Positions 16,732 to 26,051 are shown, counted from the first letter of the stretch. The stretch is DNA of 64,000 nt from Fimbriimonadaceae bacterium (GCA_019694835.1 JAIBBE010000040.1:88441-152440), one strand, 5' to 3'. Notes: a model not told the origin generated them from the letters alone. Numbers and translations are program-made.

Positions 16732-18168
16732 ATGTCGTTTCGAATCAATACCAACATCCAGGCGATGAACTCGCTTCGCAACCTGCAAACCACGGGTGCC
16801 GACGCTGCGAGTTCGATGATGCGCCTCTCGACCGGTTTGCGAATCAACGGCGCGGGCGACGACCCGGCCGGCTTGATCGTCTCGGAGAGCCTTCGATCTC
16901 AAATCTCGGGCATCGACCAGGCGATGAAGAACAACCAGGATGCGATGAACTACTCGAAGACCGCCGAAGGCGCTCTCGACGAAGTGAACCGCCTCCTTCG
17001 TGACGCTCGTTCGCTCGCGATTTCATCCGGAAACCAGGCCACGCTGACGGACCAGCAGAAGCAGGCAAACCAGCAGCAGTTGAACTCGATCGTGTCCTCG
17101 ATTTCGAGAATTGCGAGCACGACCCAGTACGGTTCCAAGAAGCTCCTCGATGGCAGCTCGGGAACCTATGCCGCGAGCACCAGTGGTGCCAACGTCGCCA
17201 GTATCGCGTTCAGCGGCGTCTTCAACGGTCAAGCCGTGACCACCAACTCGGTCGTCACGCTCTCGAACGTCTCCGCCGCCACCAAAGCTTCCGTGACAGG
17301 AACGCGAACTTTCGCAGCCGGCACGACGACGATGTCGAATGCGGGCTCGTTCACCGTCAATGGCGTGACCTTCAACGTCTCGACCACCGATACGGTTAAC
17401 GATGTTCTCGCCAAGATCAACAACGCATCGACGCAAACAGGCGTCACCGCAAGTTGGACGGCCAACGCAGGCGTCACCCTGACGACCTCCGAGTACGGTT
17501 CGAACCAGCATGTCGATCTCATCGACTCGAATGCGATTCTGCGGGCCGCAGCCGGTACGCAATCCAGCACGGGAGCCGACGCCTCCGCCGACGTCACCAT
17601 CGATGTCGACGGCGCCGGTACCTTGGCCACCGTGTCGTTCACGGCGGGCAGCGGCCTCGTCCTTCGGGACAAGGATGGCAACAGCATCAACCTCACCGTC
17701 GCCGGTAACGGCACCGCGGCTGGTGGTGCGTGGGGCCAGGTCAACGTCGGCCAGTCGATCTTCCAGATCGGCGCGAACGCGGGCCAAACGACGAGTCTCT
17801 CCTTGGGCAACTTCGCCGCCAGCAATTTGGGTCTCGGCGCAGTTTCTGGCAAGGACTTGAGCAATCTCGACCTTTCGTCGCAGTCCGGAGCGGACGACGC
17901 ACTGAAGGTCATCGACCGGGCGATCCAGGACATCTCCGCCGCTCGCGGTAAGATCGGCAACTTCCAGCGCAACGTTCTCGAGTCGAACAACCGTTCGCTC
18001 GGCGTCGCTCGCGAGAACCTCGCGGCGTCCGAATCTTCGATTCGCGACGTGGACGTTGCTCAGGAGATGACCAACTTTACGAAGCTCCAGATCCTTCAGC
18101 AGAGCGGTATGGCCATGCTTGCCCAGGCCAACAGCGCTCCGCAGTCGGTTCTGTCACTGCTTCGATAA
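16732..18168 (+). CDS. fliC: Flagellin
   Basis: 478 residues. The conserved N-terminal D0/D1 region is MSFRINTNIQAMNSLRNLQ and LSTGLRINGAGDDPAGL; the C-terminal part is NLAASESSIRDVDVAQEMTNF, ending in MLAQANSAPQSVLSLLR. The central 250 residues are Ser/Thr/Ala/Gly-rich and variable, forming the exposed D2/D3 part. It is secreted by the flagellar export system and polymerises into the filament. GGAGGA at 16720-16725 fixes this ATG over one 54 nt upstream. No other flagellar gene is in the window, so it is a stand-alone transcript ended by a hairpin. Confidence 0.97.
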   Translation: MSFRINTNIQAMNSLRNLQTTGADAASSMMRLSTGLRINGAGDDPAGLIVSESLRSQISGIDQAMKNNQDAMNYSKTAEGALDEVNRLLRDARSLAISSGNQATLTDQQKQANQQQLNSIVSSISRIASTTQYGSKKLLDGSSGTYAASTSGANVASIAFSGVFNGQAVTTNSVVTLSNVSAATKASVTGTRTFAAGTTTMSNAGSFTVNGVTFNVSTTDTVNDVLAKINNASTQTGVTASWTANAGVTLTTSEYGSNQHVDLIDSNAILRAAAGTQSSTGADASADVTIDVDGAGTLATVSFTAGSGLVLRDKDGNSINLTVAGNGTAAGGAWGQVNVGQSIFQIGANAGQTTSLSLGNFAASNLGLGAVSGKDLSNLDLSSQSGADDALKVIDRAIQDISAARGKIGNFQRNVLESNNRSLGVARENLAASESSIRDVDVAQEMTNFTKLQILQQSGMAMLAQANSAPQSVLSLLR

Positions 18169-18190
18169 GAACCAATCGCCGCCTAAGCTG

Positions 18191-18223
18191 TTTCGCCGTC
18201 CCGGTTCGTCCGGGGCGGCGAAA
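18191..18223. terminator. Hairpin between flagellin and nuoI
   Basis: TTTCGCCG-T-CCCGG pairs with CCGGG-G-CGGCGAAA around a TTCGT loop. It lies between two convergent genes and can serve both, although the U-runs are weak. Confidence 0.65.
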
Positions 18224-18252
18224 AGTTGTTTGGCGCTCGGAAACTCCCCGGA

Positions 18253-18750
18253 TTACCCGTTGACGTACACGCCGCCGACTTTGCTCTTGTATGCCTCGTC
18301 CGACTGGCCCGGATACTCCTCGAGCAGCATTTCTTTCGTGAAGATGAAGTCGTCGCGCTTGTAGTTGGCGAGTTCGAAATCTTTGCGCAGAACGATGGCA
18401 CCGGTCGGGCAGGCGTCTTGGCAGTAGCCACAGAAAATGCAGCGGATCATGTTGATCTCGTACCGGGTCGCGTAGCGCTCACCGGGCGAGAAGCGGGCTT
18501 CGTCCGTATTCTCGGCGGCCTCGACGAAAATGCACCTCGCCGGGCAGGCACCGGCGCAAAGCGAGCAGCCGATACAGCGCTCAAGTCCATTGTCGTAGCG
18601 CGTCAAATAGTGACGCCAGCGGGTGCGGGGAAACTGCTCGCGAAGTTCATCCGGGTACTGGATGGTGACCTTCTTGTTCTTCAGCCGCCGAGCCGTGATG
18701 CCGAATCCGGCAAGGATCGGTTTGGCGACATCGCGAATCAGCTCGTTCAA
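18253..18750 (-). CDS. nuoI: NADH-quinone oxidoreductase subunit I
   Basis: 165 residues with two 4Fe-4S motifs: [16 protein letters not shown] and [16 protein letters not shown]. An N-terminal stretch ([15 protein letters not shown]) packs on the membrane arm. NuoI carries clusters N6a and N6b of complex I and passes electrons towards NuoB. It overlaps nuoB by ATGA and is the second gene of the pair. Many bacteria have the full nuoA-N order; here the other subunits are absent from both sides. Confidence 0.95.
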   Translation of the reverse strand: MNELIRDVAKPILAGFGITARRLKNKKVTIQYPDELREQFPRTRWRHYLTRYDNGLERCIGCSLCAGACPARCIFVEAAENTDEARFSPGERYATRYEINMIRCIFCGYCQDACPTGAIVLRKDFELANYKRDDFIFTKEMLLEEYPGQSDEAYKSKVGGVYVNG

Positions 18751-19325
18751 ACCTTCACCTCGCTCTCAAGCGTTCGCGCCTGGATCTCCCAAAGGCGGCC
18801 AAACTTGCCCGCCTTGATCTTCTGCTGAAGCTTGATGATGCCGTAGATCAATGCGTCCGGAGATGGCGGACAACCAGGAACGTACACGTCGACAGGAACA
18901 ACCTGGTCAGCGCCCTGGACGATCGCGTAGTTGTTGTAGACGCCTCCTGACGACGCGCACGCCCCCATGCTGATCACCCACTTGGGCTCGGGCATCTGGT
19001 CGTAAATCTGCCGCAGGACCGGGGCCATCTTCTTGCTCAGCCGCCCGGCGATGATCATCACGTCGGCTTGTCGCGGGGTGGCGCGGAAGGCTTCCGAGCC
19101 AAATCGCGCAAGGTCGAATCGGCTGGCGACAGTCGACATCATCTCGATCGCGCAGCAGGCGAGACCGAACGTCAACGGCCACAGCGCATTTGCGCGAGCC
19201 TGGTTGATCGCCATGTCGAGCAGGGTTTGCGACGAGGCCAAAACCACACTCCCACCTTTCTGGATGTCACCGAATTGGGGTGTGGAACTGTCGTGCAACA
19301 CGACGGTCTCGATCTTCTTAGGCAT
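18747..19325 (-). CDS. nuoB: NADH-quinone oxidoreductase subunit B
   Basis: 192 residues. The N2-cluster ligands are visible: the Cys pair in LACCAIEMM, one in MGACASSGG and one in [11 protein letters not shown]. NuoB holds the last cluster in complex I, at the quinone site. The N-terminus [18 protein letters not shown] is longer than in E. coli. It overlaps nuoI (ATGA). TAGACT lies 9 nt before the ATG and no Shine-Dalgarno site is seen. Confidence 0.95.
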   Translation of the reverse strand: MPKKIETVVLHDSSTPQFGDIQKGGSVVLASSQTLLDMAINQARANALWPLTFGLACCAIEMMSTVASRFDLARFGSEAFRATPRQADVMIIAGRLSKKMAPVLRQIYDQMPEPKWVISMGACASSGGVYNNYAIVQGADQVVPVDVYVPGCPPSPDALIYGIIKLQQKIKAGKFGRLWEIQARTLESEVKV

Positions 19326-19406
19326 CGTAGCTTTAGTCTACCGAGTCCTGCCAGCACGCGTGGAGCACAATCGGTGAAGTTGGCAAACCTCGGGTGGCCG
19401 GGGTGA

Positions 19407-19483
19407 CGTCGGCACGACCATCCGACGACTACCACCCATCAACCAGTGAATATTGGGTAGCCGTCGGATGGGTCGTGCCGACG
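19407..19483. repeat. Inverted repeat upstream of ribH
   Basis: The 21-nt arm at 19407-19427 (starting CGTCGGCACGACC) is complementary to 19462-19483 apart from one inserted G. The spacer is 34 nt. It lies between the divergent nuoB and ribH genes. Confidence 0.85.
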
Positions 19484-19502
19484 TTCCCCCCGTACCTGCC
19501 GC

Positions 19503-19508
19503 CATAAT
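19503..19508 (+). promoter_or_regulatory. Putative -10 box of leaderless ribH
   Basis: CATAAT ends 6 nt before the ribH ATG, so transcription would begin at or next to the start codon. There is no Shine-Dalgarno sequence in between. Confidence 0.6.
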
Positions 19509-19514
19509 CTCAGT

Positions 19515-19970
19515 ATGCAAGCGATCGAAGCACCGATGGATGCGAGCGGGATGCGGTTTGGCATCGTCGTGGGGCGGTGGAACGAGCTCGTGACGAAGCA
19601 GCTTCTCGAAGGTGCGCTCGAGACCCTCAAGGCCCACGGCAATCCCGAGGTGCTCGTCGCCCACGTTCCCGGCGCCTGGGAAATCCCCCTCGCTGTCAAG
19701 TCGATGATCGAGAAGCGCCAGGTTCACGCCGTGGTGGCCCTGGGTTGCATCCTTCAGGGTGCCACACCGCACGCGGCATTCCTGGCGGGGGACGTCGGCT
19801 CGGCGTTGATGGGTCTGCAGATGTCGTCTGGGGTACCGATTTCGTGGGGCATCCTCACCCCGGACACCGCTGAACAGGCTTTGGAAAGGGCTGGGCTGAA
19901 AATGGGCAACAAAGGCCGGGAAGCGGCGGCGGCGGCTGTCGCGTCCGCCACCCTTCTTCGGGCGATGTAG
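19515..19970 (+). CDS. ribH: 6,7-dimethyl-8-ribityllumazine synthase
   Basis: 151 residues, the family length. FGIVVGRWNELVTKQLLEGAL, VPGAWEIPLAVKSM and VVALGCILQGATPH are the phosphate- and substrate-binding segments; the ATPH His is the usual catalytic base, and PISWGILTPDTAEQALERAG closes the site. It condenses 3,4-dihydroxy-2-butanone 4-phosphate with the ribityl pyrimidine in riboflavin synthesis. No other rib gene is nearby, and no FMN riboswitch precedes it. Confidence 0.96.
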   Translation: MQAIEAPMDASGMRFGIVVGRWNELVTKQLLEGALETLKAHGNPEVLVAHVPGAWEIPLAVKSMIEKRQVHAVVALGCILQGATPHAAFLAGDVGSALMGLQMSSGVPISWGILTPDTAEQALERAGLKMGNKGREAAAAAVASATLLRAM

Positions 19971-20004
19971 TTAATTTCAGTCCCGGGACGTAGAACAAGG
20001 CGAT

Positions 20005-20952
20005 ATGAGTGAGAAGAAAGTTATCGCGGTCGTTGGTGCTACGGGTGCTCAAGGCGGGGGACTCGTCCGCGCGATTCTCGGAGATGCTTCAGGACAGTAC
20101 GTCGCCCGCGCCATCACACGCGACGTGAATTCCGACAAAGCCAAGGCTCTCGCCGCCCAGGGTGCTGAGGTCGTCGCCGCCGATCTCGACGACGTCGAAA
20201 GCCTCAAAAAGGCGTTTGCTGGAGCTTACGGCGTCTTCGGCATCACCAACTTCTGGGAGCACTTCAGTCCCGAAAAGGAGATTGCCCAAGCCAAGAACAT
20301 CGCCGAAGCCGCCAAGGCGGCCGGAGCCCAGCACGTCATTTGGTCGACGCTGGAGGACACCCGTAAGCTCGTCCCTCTGAGCGATGATCGGATGCCAACG
20401 TTGCAAGAGAAGTACAAGGTTCCGCACTTCGATGGCAAAGGTGAATCTGACCACTTCTTTACCGATCTCGGGGTACCGACGACGTTCTTGCTGACTTCGT
20501 TCTATTGGGATAATTTCATCCACTTCGGCGCCGGCCCAAAGCGCGGAGCCGATGGCGTGGTTGCCCTCACCATGCCGATGGGTGATAAGAAGCTGCCGGG
20601 GATCGCGGTTGAGGACATTGGACGGGTCGCCTTTAGCATCTTTAAGGATCCGAGCCAGATCGGGAAGGTCGTCGGTATCGCGGGCGAGCACCTGACCGGG
20701 ACCGAGATGGCCCAGGCGTTCACGGAAGCGTTCGGTGAGCCCGTCGTCTACAACCCGGTTCCGTTCGAGGTCTATCGCGGCTTCGGCTTCCCTGGTGCGG
20801 ACGACATGGGCAACATGTATCAGTTCAAGCACGACTTTAACGAGCAGTTCGTAGGTGCCCGCGACATCGAGCGAACAAGGGCGATGAATCCGAAACTGCA
20901 TCGTCTGAAGGACTGGCTCGCCGCCCATAAGTCAGAAATCTCGTTCGACTAA
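20005..20952 (+). CDS. NmrA family NAD(P)-binding protein
   Basis: 315 residues. The N-terminal Rossmann motif is VIAVVGATGAQGGGLVRAIL. The body follows the NmrA/HSCARG pattern (VVAADLDDVESLKKAFAGAYGVFGITNFW, HVIWSTLEDTRKL, FHYWDN-type segments and IAVEDIGRVAFSIF). The SDR catalytic Tyr-x-x-x-Lys is not seen where it is expected, which fits NmrA-type redox sensors rather than active reductases. It lies 34 nt after ribH and may be co-transcribed. Confidence 0.88.
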   Translation: MSEKKVIAVVGATGAQGGGLVRAILGDASGQYVARAITRDVNSDKAKALAAQGAEVVAADLDDVESLKKAFAGAYGVFGITNFWEHFSPEKEIAQAKNIAEAAKAAGAQHVIWSTLEDTRKLVPLSDDRMPTLQEKYKVPHFDGKGESDHFFTDLGVPTTFLLTSFYWDNFIHFGAGPKRGADGVVALTMPMGDKKLPGIAVEDIGRVAFSIFKDPSQIGKVVGIAGEHLTGTEMAQAFTEAFGEPVVYNPVPFEVYRGFGFPGADDMGNMYQFKHDFNEQFVGARDIERTRAMNPKLHRLKDWLAAHKSEISFD

Positions 20953-21210
20953 ACCGAACCCACGTTTCGGATGGCGATTCATCCGGGTCCGGGTTACATT
21001 GCGCTCTGAATTTGGCGCCCGTCGCCATGCCGACCGTATCGAGCACGGTATTGAAGATACTGCCGTTCGGCATGGCCACCGCTTCGCGGTAGTGTCTTGG
21101 CGCTACAAGCAGCGCCCCGGGCTTCTTGAGGAGCCTCCTTTTGTGGAAGGGAGGCTAGGGCAGTTGCGCACTTTGAGCGCTCACAAGGACGCTTACTGCC
21201 CTTACTCCCA
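20953..21210. other. Intergenic region with small hairpins
   Basis: No gene is seen. It contains several short inverted repeats, for example GGCGCT/AGCGCC near 21100 and AGGAGCCTCC near 21130. The sequence looks like decayed repeat material between two convergent genes. Confidence 0.5.
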
Positions 21211-22872
21211 TCATCTCATTTGAAGGTAGCTTTGGGCAAGCAATTCTCCTAACTGAACAATGCCAGCCGTCGTGATGACCAGATTCTCTGCTTGGGGAGG
21301 TAGATTGAAGGCCTTGATATGCACGAATGCTGGATCAGTAACGGCAAGAGCTGCAAGGTCAGCGGTCACGTCGATGGCATTGAGACCCTTCTCATCGGTC
21401 GGAGGCTGTTGGCTGACATACCATTTTAGCGATGGAAGAGAGAGGTCTTGTCGACTTTTCGCAATGAGTGATTGCAGCCACTTAGCCGCCTCGCGTCGAT
21501 ACGGCCCATAGGACATATCGTTTTCGCCAACGTGATAGAAGATTCCGGCAATTTCGACCCGATGTCCCTTGGCTTGGAGTTCTTTGATCGACTGTCGAAC
21601 GAAATTGATGAATTTCGGATAGAGGTTCAGGTCCTTCGCTTCCGTTCCCTCGGGAGTCCAATCATTTATCTGTGAACCGCTCTGTGTGAATTTCGCGATG
21701 GCGATGTTTCCTGGTAACTTGCCTTGTAGTGTCTTTCCAAAGCTAAGTTCGGGGCCAAACGTGTCATAGAATCCGGCGGGGCCGAGCGGTTCCCATCCTC
21801 TTGAATTTTTGTAGCCACCACCGATGCTATATTTGTAAGCAATCTTGGCATTGTCCTTCGCCAGCGCCTCATGTCCCGGAAGCGCTTTCAGCTGTTGGGT
21901 GAATGCGCGCTCGCCTTCCATATTGCGATGACCCGCAAGGATGAAAAGCTTGATCGTACTTGCCTTCTTGTATGGCCAAACTTTGAGCGGGCGGTCCTTG
22001 AACGGATTTTTGCCAATCGTCCTCAGATAGGCGTCCGCATAGTTTATGCCGTGCTGAAGCTGGCCAAGGGTTCCGTAATGATAGTGCAAGCCTGCGCCGC
22101 CACCAATTTCCACCGCATCATGTGAAGTTGGGACATAGGTCGCCAGAGGATCGGCTTCGGTGACCGCTTTCTGCCCCGAACGAATGGCATACATATTCTC
22201 ACGGTTGTCCATGCCCCAAATTGTCTTCGTGCAAAGTTCACCAATGAAAAAGTGCAGCTTAGGCGTCTTCAGGTCGCGCCGCCAACTTGCTATGAAATTC
22301 TTAAGGTTCTTGCCGTAGTTTGGCCTAAACGTATTGTCGAACATATCGTTCTCGCCCTGATGCCACATGAAGCCCTCGATCCGATAGGCCACCTTCTTGC
22401 GATCTAGTTCGGCCAGTGATGTTTGAACCAATTGCAATGCCAGCGGATACAGCTTAAAGCCGCTGGGTTCGTCAGGATTCCAGTCTCCACCCAAGTGAGT
22501 ACCGCCTGCGGCGCACTTGATGATAGCGACGGGCGCTTTGGTTTCCCGCGATACCTTTCTGGCAAAGCTAAGTTCTGGTCCGACGATATCGTCCACCGGT
22601 TGCAAGGCAGCCCAACCATTCGAGCTTCGCTTATCCTCACGTCCGATATTGTAAGAGAAGAGGACCCTTTCTTGGGGCATGTCCAATCCGGCAAAAGGCG
22701 GAAAGAGTTTGATGTCCTTTGCCCTGGAGTCTGAACCGACCATGTTCGACTGACCCGCGAAGATAAAGACCCGCAAGGTCTTTGTATCGGCATCAGCCTG
22801 CTGTGGTGGGGCACCCTGGGCCTCCAGGGGAGCCAGCAACAGTACCAGAAGGAATATGAGGAGGTGTTTCAT
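21211..22872 (-). CDS. Secreted double SASA (sialate O-acetylesterase-type) protein
   Basis: 553 residues. A signal peptide (MKHLLIFLLVLLLAPLEAQG) precedes two SASA/DUF303 domains. The first (about 32-285) has GQSNM at 40-44 with nucleophile Ser42, HQGEND at 171-176 and a candidate catalytic His in GLHYHYG. The second (about 305-550) has GHRNM where the nucleophile motif should be (Arg316 for Ser), YHVGEND near 446, and no His at its end. So only the first domain looks active; the second may bind carbohydrate or be structural. The family removes acetyl groups from sugars. The gene is visibly more AT-rich than its neighbours. Confidence 0.88.
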   Translation of the reverse strand: MKHLLIFLLVLLLAPLEAQGAPPQQADADTKTLRVFIFAGQSNMVGSDSRAKDIKLFPPFAGLDMPQERVLFSYNIGREDKRSSNGWAALQPVDDIVGPELSFARKVSRETKAPVAIIKCAAGGTHLGGDWNPDEPSGFKLYPLALQLVQTSLAELDRKKVAYRIEGFMWHQGENDMFDNTFRPNYGKNLKNFIASWRRDLKTPKLHFFIGELCTKTIWGMDNRENMYAIRSGQKAVTEADPLATYVPTSHDAVEIGGGAGLHYHYGTLGQLQHGINYADAYLRTIGKNPFKDRPLKVWPYKKASTIKLFILAGHRNMEGERAFTQQLKALPGHEALAKDNAKIAYKYSIGGGYKNSRGWEPLGPAGFYDTFGPELSFGKTLQGKLPGNIAIAKFTQSGSQINDWTPEGTEAKDLNLYPKFINFVRQSIKELQAKGHRVEIAGIFYHVGENDMSYGPYRREAAKWLQSLIAKSRQDLSLPSLKWYVSQQPPTDEKGLNAIDVTADLAALAVTDPAFVHIKAFNLPPQAENLVITTAGIVQLGELLAQSYLQMR

Positions 22873-22971
22873 GGGAATAGAGCAGGCTCGGTAGCTTACC
22901 AAGGTTGACTCAAACCATCGCGACAATTCCCCATCAGAACGGGAGAGGAGATTCCGCACCACCGCGTTCGG

Positions 22972-22977
22972 TAACAT
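22972..22977 (+). promoter_or_regulatory. Putative -10 box of a leaderless gene
   Basis: TAACAT ends 6 nt before the ATG at 22984. No Shine-Dalgarno sequence lies between. Confidence 0.55.
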
Positions 22978-22983
22978 GCACCC

Positions 22984-23961
22984 ATGAACGAAGCCGCCTT
23001 CGTGGCAAGCCGCGAAAAGGACTGGCAGACCTTGACCGCGCTCTGCGACAAGGCTGACAACGGAGCGGCGCGCCTGAAGGGAGACGAGCTCATGGAGTTC
23101 GTCCGGCTCTACCGCCGTGCGTCCAGTGACTTGGCCCAAGCGCGAACTCAATCCGGCAACTGGGAACTCGTCGCGTTTCTCAACAGCCTCGTCGGTCGGG
23201 CGTATGGGGTCCTCTATCAGCGGCCACGAAAGCGCTTTCAAGAGGTCGTCATGAATGCTCTGGCAGTCGGTGCCCAGACCATGAGACGGCGCGTCTGGTT
23301 CGTTCTCGCCAGCCTGTTTGTGTTTGTGCTGGCAGGAGGGTTCACTGCCGGAGTCATGCTCACGCGGCCCGATTTGGCCTACCACTTCGTCGACAAGAAC
23401 GACCCGAATCTGCAGCATTGGAAGAGCGGTGAGCAGACCGAACGTGATATCTCCGAGTCGCTTGCAATGACAGGCTTCTATAGCTCGAACAACCCGCGGG
23501 TCGCGATGATGGCGGGTGCGGTGGCCGCGTCGACCTTTGGGGTGGGCACGGTCCTGCTCATGTGGCAGAACGGTGCGATCCTTGGCGCGTATTCGGTCGA
23601 AATGGCGAGCGTCGGCAAACTCGGCTACTTCTGGGTGTCGGTTGCTCCGCATGGTGCCACAGAGCTCAGCGGCGCGATCGTCTCCGGCGGGGCTGGGTTC
23701 ATTCTGGGTTGGGCGCTGATCGCTCCGGGTCGGCGGTCGCGGGGCGATGCGCTGAAAGAGGCGGGCAAGGATGCCTTCGTGCTCCTCGTCATGTCGATGA
23801 TCATGATGTTCCTTGCCGCGCCCGTCGAGGGGTTCTTCAGTTTCAACCCGAGGGTTCCGGATGCGGCGAAAGCACTCTTCGCGATCGTGGTGTTTACCGG
23901 GTGGATGCTGTACTGGGGCGGTTACGCCCGAGAGAAGCGGACGTCGCCGGATTCAGCCTGA
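22984..23961 (+). CDS. SpoIIM-like (stage II sporulation M family) membrane protein
   Basis: 325 residues. An N-terminal soluble helical domain (about 1-95: WQTLTALCDKADNGAARLKG, FVRLYRRASSDLAQART) precedes about five membrane segments (VWFVLASLFVFVLAGGF, MMAGAVAASTFGVGTVLLM, the PHGATELSGAIVSGGAGF helix, a FVLLVMSMIMMFLAAP segment and AIVVFTGWMLYWGG). PHG-x-x-E is the hallmark of the SpoIIM/DUF95 family, which is widespread outside spore formers and is often linked to membrane or envelope remodelling. Its 3' end overlaps the convergent epimerase gene by 9 nt. Confidence 0.9.
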   Translation: MNEAAFVASREKDWQTLTALCDKADNGAARLKGDELMEFVRLYRRASSDLAQARTQSGNWELVAFLNSLVGRAYGVLYQRPRKRFQEVVMNALAVGAQTMRRRVWFVLASLFVFVLAGGFTAGVMLTRPDLAYHFVDKNDPNLQHWKSGEQTERDISESLAMTGFYSSNNPRVAMMAGAVAASTFGVGTVLLMWQNGAILGAYSVEMASVGKLGYFWVSVAPHGATELSGAIVSGGAGFILGWALIAPGRRSRGDALKEAGKDAFVLLVMSMIMMFLAAPVEGFFSFNPRVPDAAKALFAIVVFTGWMLYWGGYAREKRTSPDSA

Positions 23962-24855
23962 TCCCATCTGGCGAAGACCTTCTTTGAGGTCAACCCGGGT
24001 CCGGAATCCGAGCTTTGATTCGGCTAGCCTGGGATCACCACATGAATGTAGGACATCGCCAGGTCGGACTGGGGCAAAGTTCTCGCCAACCCGAGCGCCC
24101 GTGGCTTCCTGAATTAGACCGCCCAGTTCCAGAACGCTGACCGCCTGTCCAGTGGCGATGTTGAGCGCTTCTCCGGTCCAAACTCCCTTATCCAGAGCTG
24201 CCAGCATTGCCCTCACCACATCGGAGATATGGACGAAATCGCGGGTCTGGCTGCCATCGCCAAAGATCGTCAAGGGCCGACCTTCGCGGCACGCGGAGAG
24301 GAACTTGGGGATGACGGCGGCATAGTCGCTGGCCGGGTTTTGGCGCGCGCCGTACACGTTGAAGAACCTCAGCGAAAGCCCGTTGCCGCTGGCCCGAACG
24401 ATGTCCTCCCCAGTCAGTTTTTGGCGCGCGTATGGGGTCGCTGGGCGAGGTTCGTCGGACTCGGAGCGCAGGCCGGGCGGGCCGTCGCCGTAGATCGCGG
24501 ACGAGGAGGCGAAAAGCACGGGTTTACCGGCCGCACTCGCTTCTTCGCACACGACCCGCGTCCCCTCGACGTTGACTGCTTCCGACCGCTCCGGCTCGCG
24601 AACGGAGACTTGGACGCTCGAAATCGCGGCGAGGTGGCAGACGGCGTCGACCTCCTGAACCAGATGTCGAACCGCTTCGCGGTCCTGCACTGAGCCATGC
24701 ACGAGATCTATCTGGTCGCGCACTCCAGCGAGGTTGTCGATGCTGCCGGTGGAGAGGTCGTCGAGCACCACAACCGCGTCCCCCCGGGCGACAAGGGCGT
24801 CGACGAGGTGGCTCCCAATAAATCCGGCTCCTCCGGTTACGAGTAGGCGTGGCAA
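23953..24855 (-). CDS. NAD-dependent epimerase (GalE-like)
   Basis: 300 residues from a TTG start. LLVTGGAGFIGSHLVDALV is the NAD-binding motif, followed by VVVLDDLSTGS, the catalytic Ser region LFASSSAIYGD, and YARQK (Tyr-x-x-x-Lys). LRFFNVYGARQNP and DFVHISDVVRAM fit UDP-glucose 4-epimerase-type extended SDRs. It probably epimerises a nucleotide sugar for envelope polysaccharide; GalE itself cannot be separated from related enzymes on this evidence. The open frame continues upstream but lacks family features; TTG gives the standard N-terminus MPRLLVTGG. Confidence 0.88.
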   Translation of the reverse strand: MPRLLVTGGAGFIGSHLVDALVARGDAVVVLDDLSTGSIDNLAGVRDQIDLVHGSVQDREAVRHLVQEVDAVCHLAAISSVQVSVREPERSEAVNVEGTRVVCEEASAAGKPVLFASSSAIYGDGPPGLRSESDEPRPATPYARQKLTGEDIVRASGNGLSLRFFNVYGARQNPASDYAAVIPKFLSACREGRPLTIFGDGSQTRDFVHISDVVRAMLAALDKGVWTGEALNIATGQAVSVLELGGLIQEATGARVGENFAPVRPGDVLHSCGDPRLAESKLGFRTRVDLKEGLRQMGSG

Positions 24856-25005
24856 GGCAATCGGATTATGGGCGACGGATGCCGGAAAACGGTCGCCCGG
24901 TAGCCGCCGGATGGCTCGTGCCGGCGAAATCCCCACGACCACTGATCGTTGCGGCGCGGGCACAAACCATCCCGCGGCTACCACGTGAGCTTACTCGCAC
25001 GGGTA

Positions 25006-25887
25006 TCAAGCTCCCGCGCTGTAGCCTTCCATCTGGCGCTTCATCAGCCGCATCTGCAGGATCGCGACGGCGAGGATGACGAGGAGCAGCACGAAGGACT
25101 TCGAGGCCGCGATGCCGACAAGGAATTTCTTCCACGCCTCGACATAGATGTGGTACCCGACTACGTCGGTGGCGTCGCCAGGGCCGCCTTGGGTCATGAC
25201 GTAGACGGGGGTGAAGATTTGGAGCGCGCCGATGGTCGAGGTCACGAGGACGAACAACGTGGTCGGCGCGAGCATCGGGAGGGTGATGTTCCAGAACGAG
25301 CGCAGTTTCCCGGCTCCATCGAGTTCGGCGGCCTCATAGAGCGACGCCGGGACTCCGAGCAGACCTGCAAGAAACAGGACCATTTTCGGCCCCAAACCTA
25401 CCCAAATCGACATGAACACCAGCGCCCACATCGCCCATGCGGGGTCTTTGAGGAAGTCGGTCTTGTCGCCGAATCCTACTGACCGCAGCAGCGTATTCAG
25501 CAGCCCCGTCTCGGGCAGATAGATGTAGATCCACAGCATCGCGATCGCAACGCCCGAGGCAATCGCCGGGATGTAGTAGATCGTGCGGAACCACGTCATC
25601 CCCTTGAGCTTCTGATTCACCAAGATCGCGATCCCCAGCGCGACCGCCATCCCAAGCGGCACGCTGAAGAGCGCATAGCGCAGCGAATTCAGCATCGCGT
25701 TCCAGAACAGGGCGTCGTTGAAGCTATACGTGTAGTTGTCCACCCCGACGAACGTACTTTCGCTCTTGATCAGGTTGACTTTGAAAAACGAGAGGTACAG
25801 AGTGTAGAGCAGGGGAAAGAGCGCGAACAGGAAAAGGTGAATCGTCGCGGGGGCGATGAACAGGTAGCCGAGACGTTTGCGCTTCAT
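25006..25887 (-). CDS. Sugar ABC transporter permease (MalF/UgpA type)
   Basis: 293 residues, six membrane segments. The N-terminus (GYLFIAPATIHLFLFALFPLLYTLYLSFF) is typical, and the EAA loop that contacts the ATPase is EAAELDGAGKLRSFWNITLP. This family imports sugars or glycerol phosphates in pairs (MalF with MalG). No second permease, binding protein or ATPase is next to it, so it is an orphan here. The gene precedes a composite repeat on its 5' side. Confidence 0.93.
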   Translation of the reverse strand: MKRKRLGYLFIAPATIHLFLFALFPLLYTLYLSFFKVNLIKSESTFVGVDNYTYSFNDALFWNAMLNSLRYALFSVPLGMAVALGIAILVNQKLKGMTWFRTIYYIPAIASGVAIAMLWIYIYLPETGLLNTLLRSVGFGDKTDFLKDPAWAMWALVFMSIWVGLGPKMVLFLAGLLGVPASLYEAAELDGAGKLRSFWNITLPMLAPTTLFVLVTSTIGALQIFTPVYVMTQGGPGDATDVVGYHIYVEAWKKFLVGIAASKSFVLLLVILAVAILQMRLMKRQMEGYSAGA

Positions 25888-25919
25888 TGCGGCAACACCA
25901 TGTTACCGGCTGCACGACT

Positions 25920-26051
25920 CCCCTCTCCTGCGCCCGCAAGGATCTTCGCGTAGGGAAAACTCGGCGGCGGAGGAGAGGGGTTGGGGGACAGGTTCCGCGT
26001 CGGGTTCGCAGGCAGGTCCGTATGCGGTTGCCGGCAGGATGCCAGCGGTAC
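25920..26051. repeat. Composite intergenic repeat, copy 3
   Basis: Reads CCCCTCTCCTGCGCCCGC, then GGCGGAGGAGAGGGG, then TTGCCGGCAGGATGCCAGCGG. It holds the same parts as the copies at 3.6 and 34.0 kb but in the opposite orientation. Confidence 0.75.

Noticed and set aside
19500..19520. FMN riboswitch upstream of ribH
   Set aside because: The 34-nt spacer of the inverted repeat and the presumed leaderless start leave no room, and no conserved FMN-aptamer boxes are visible.
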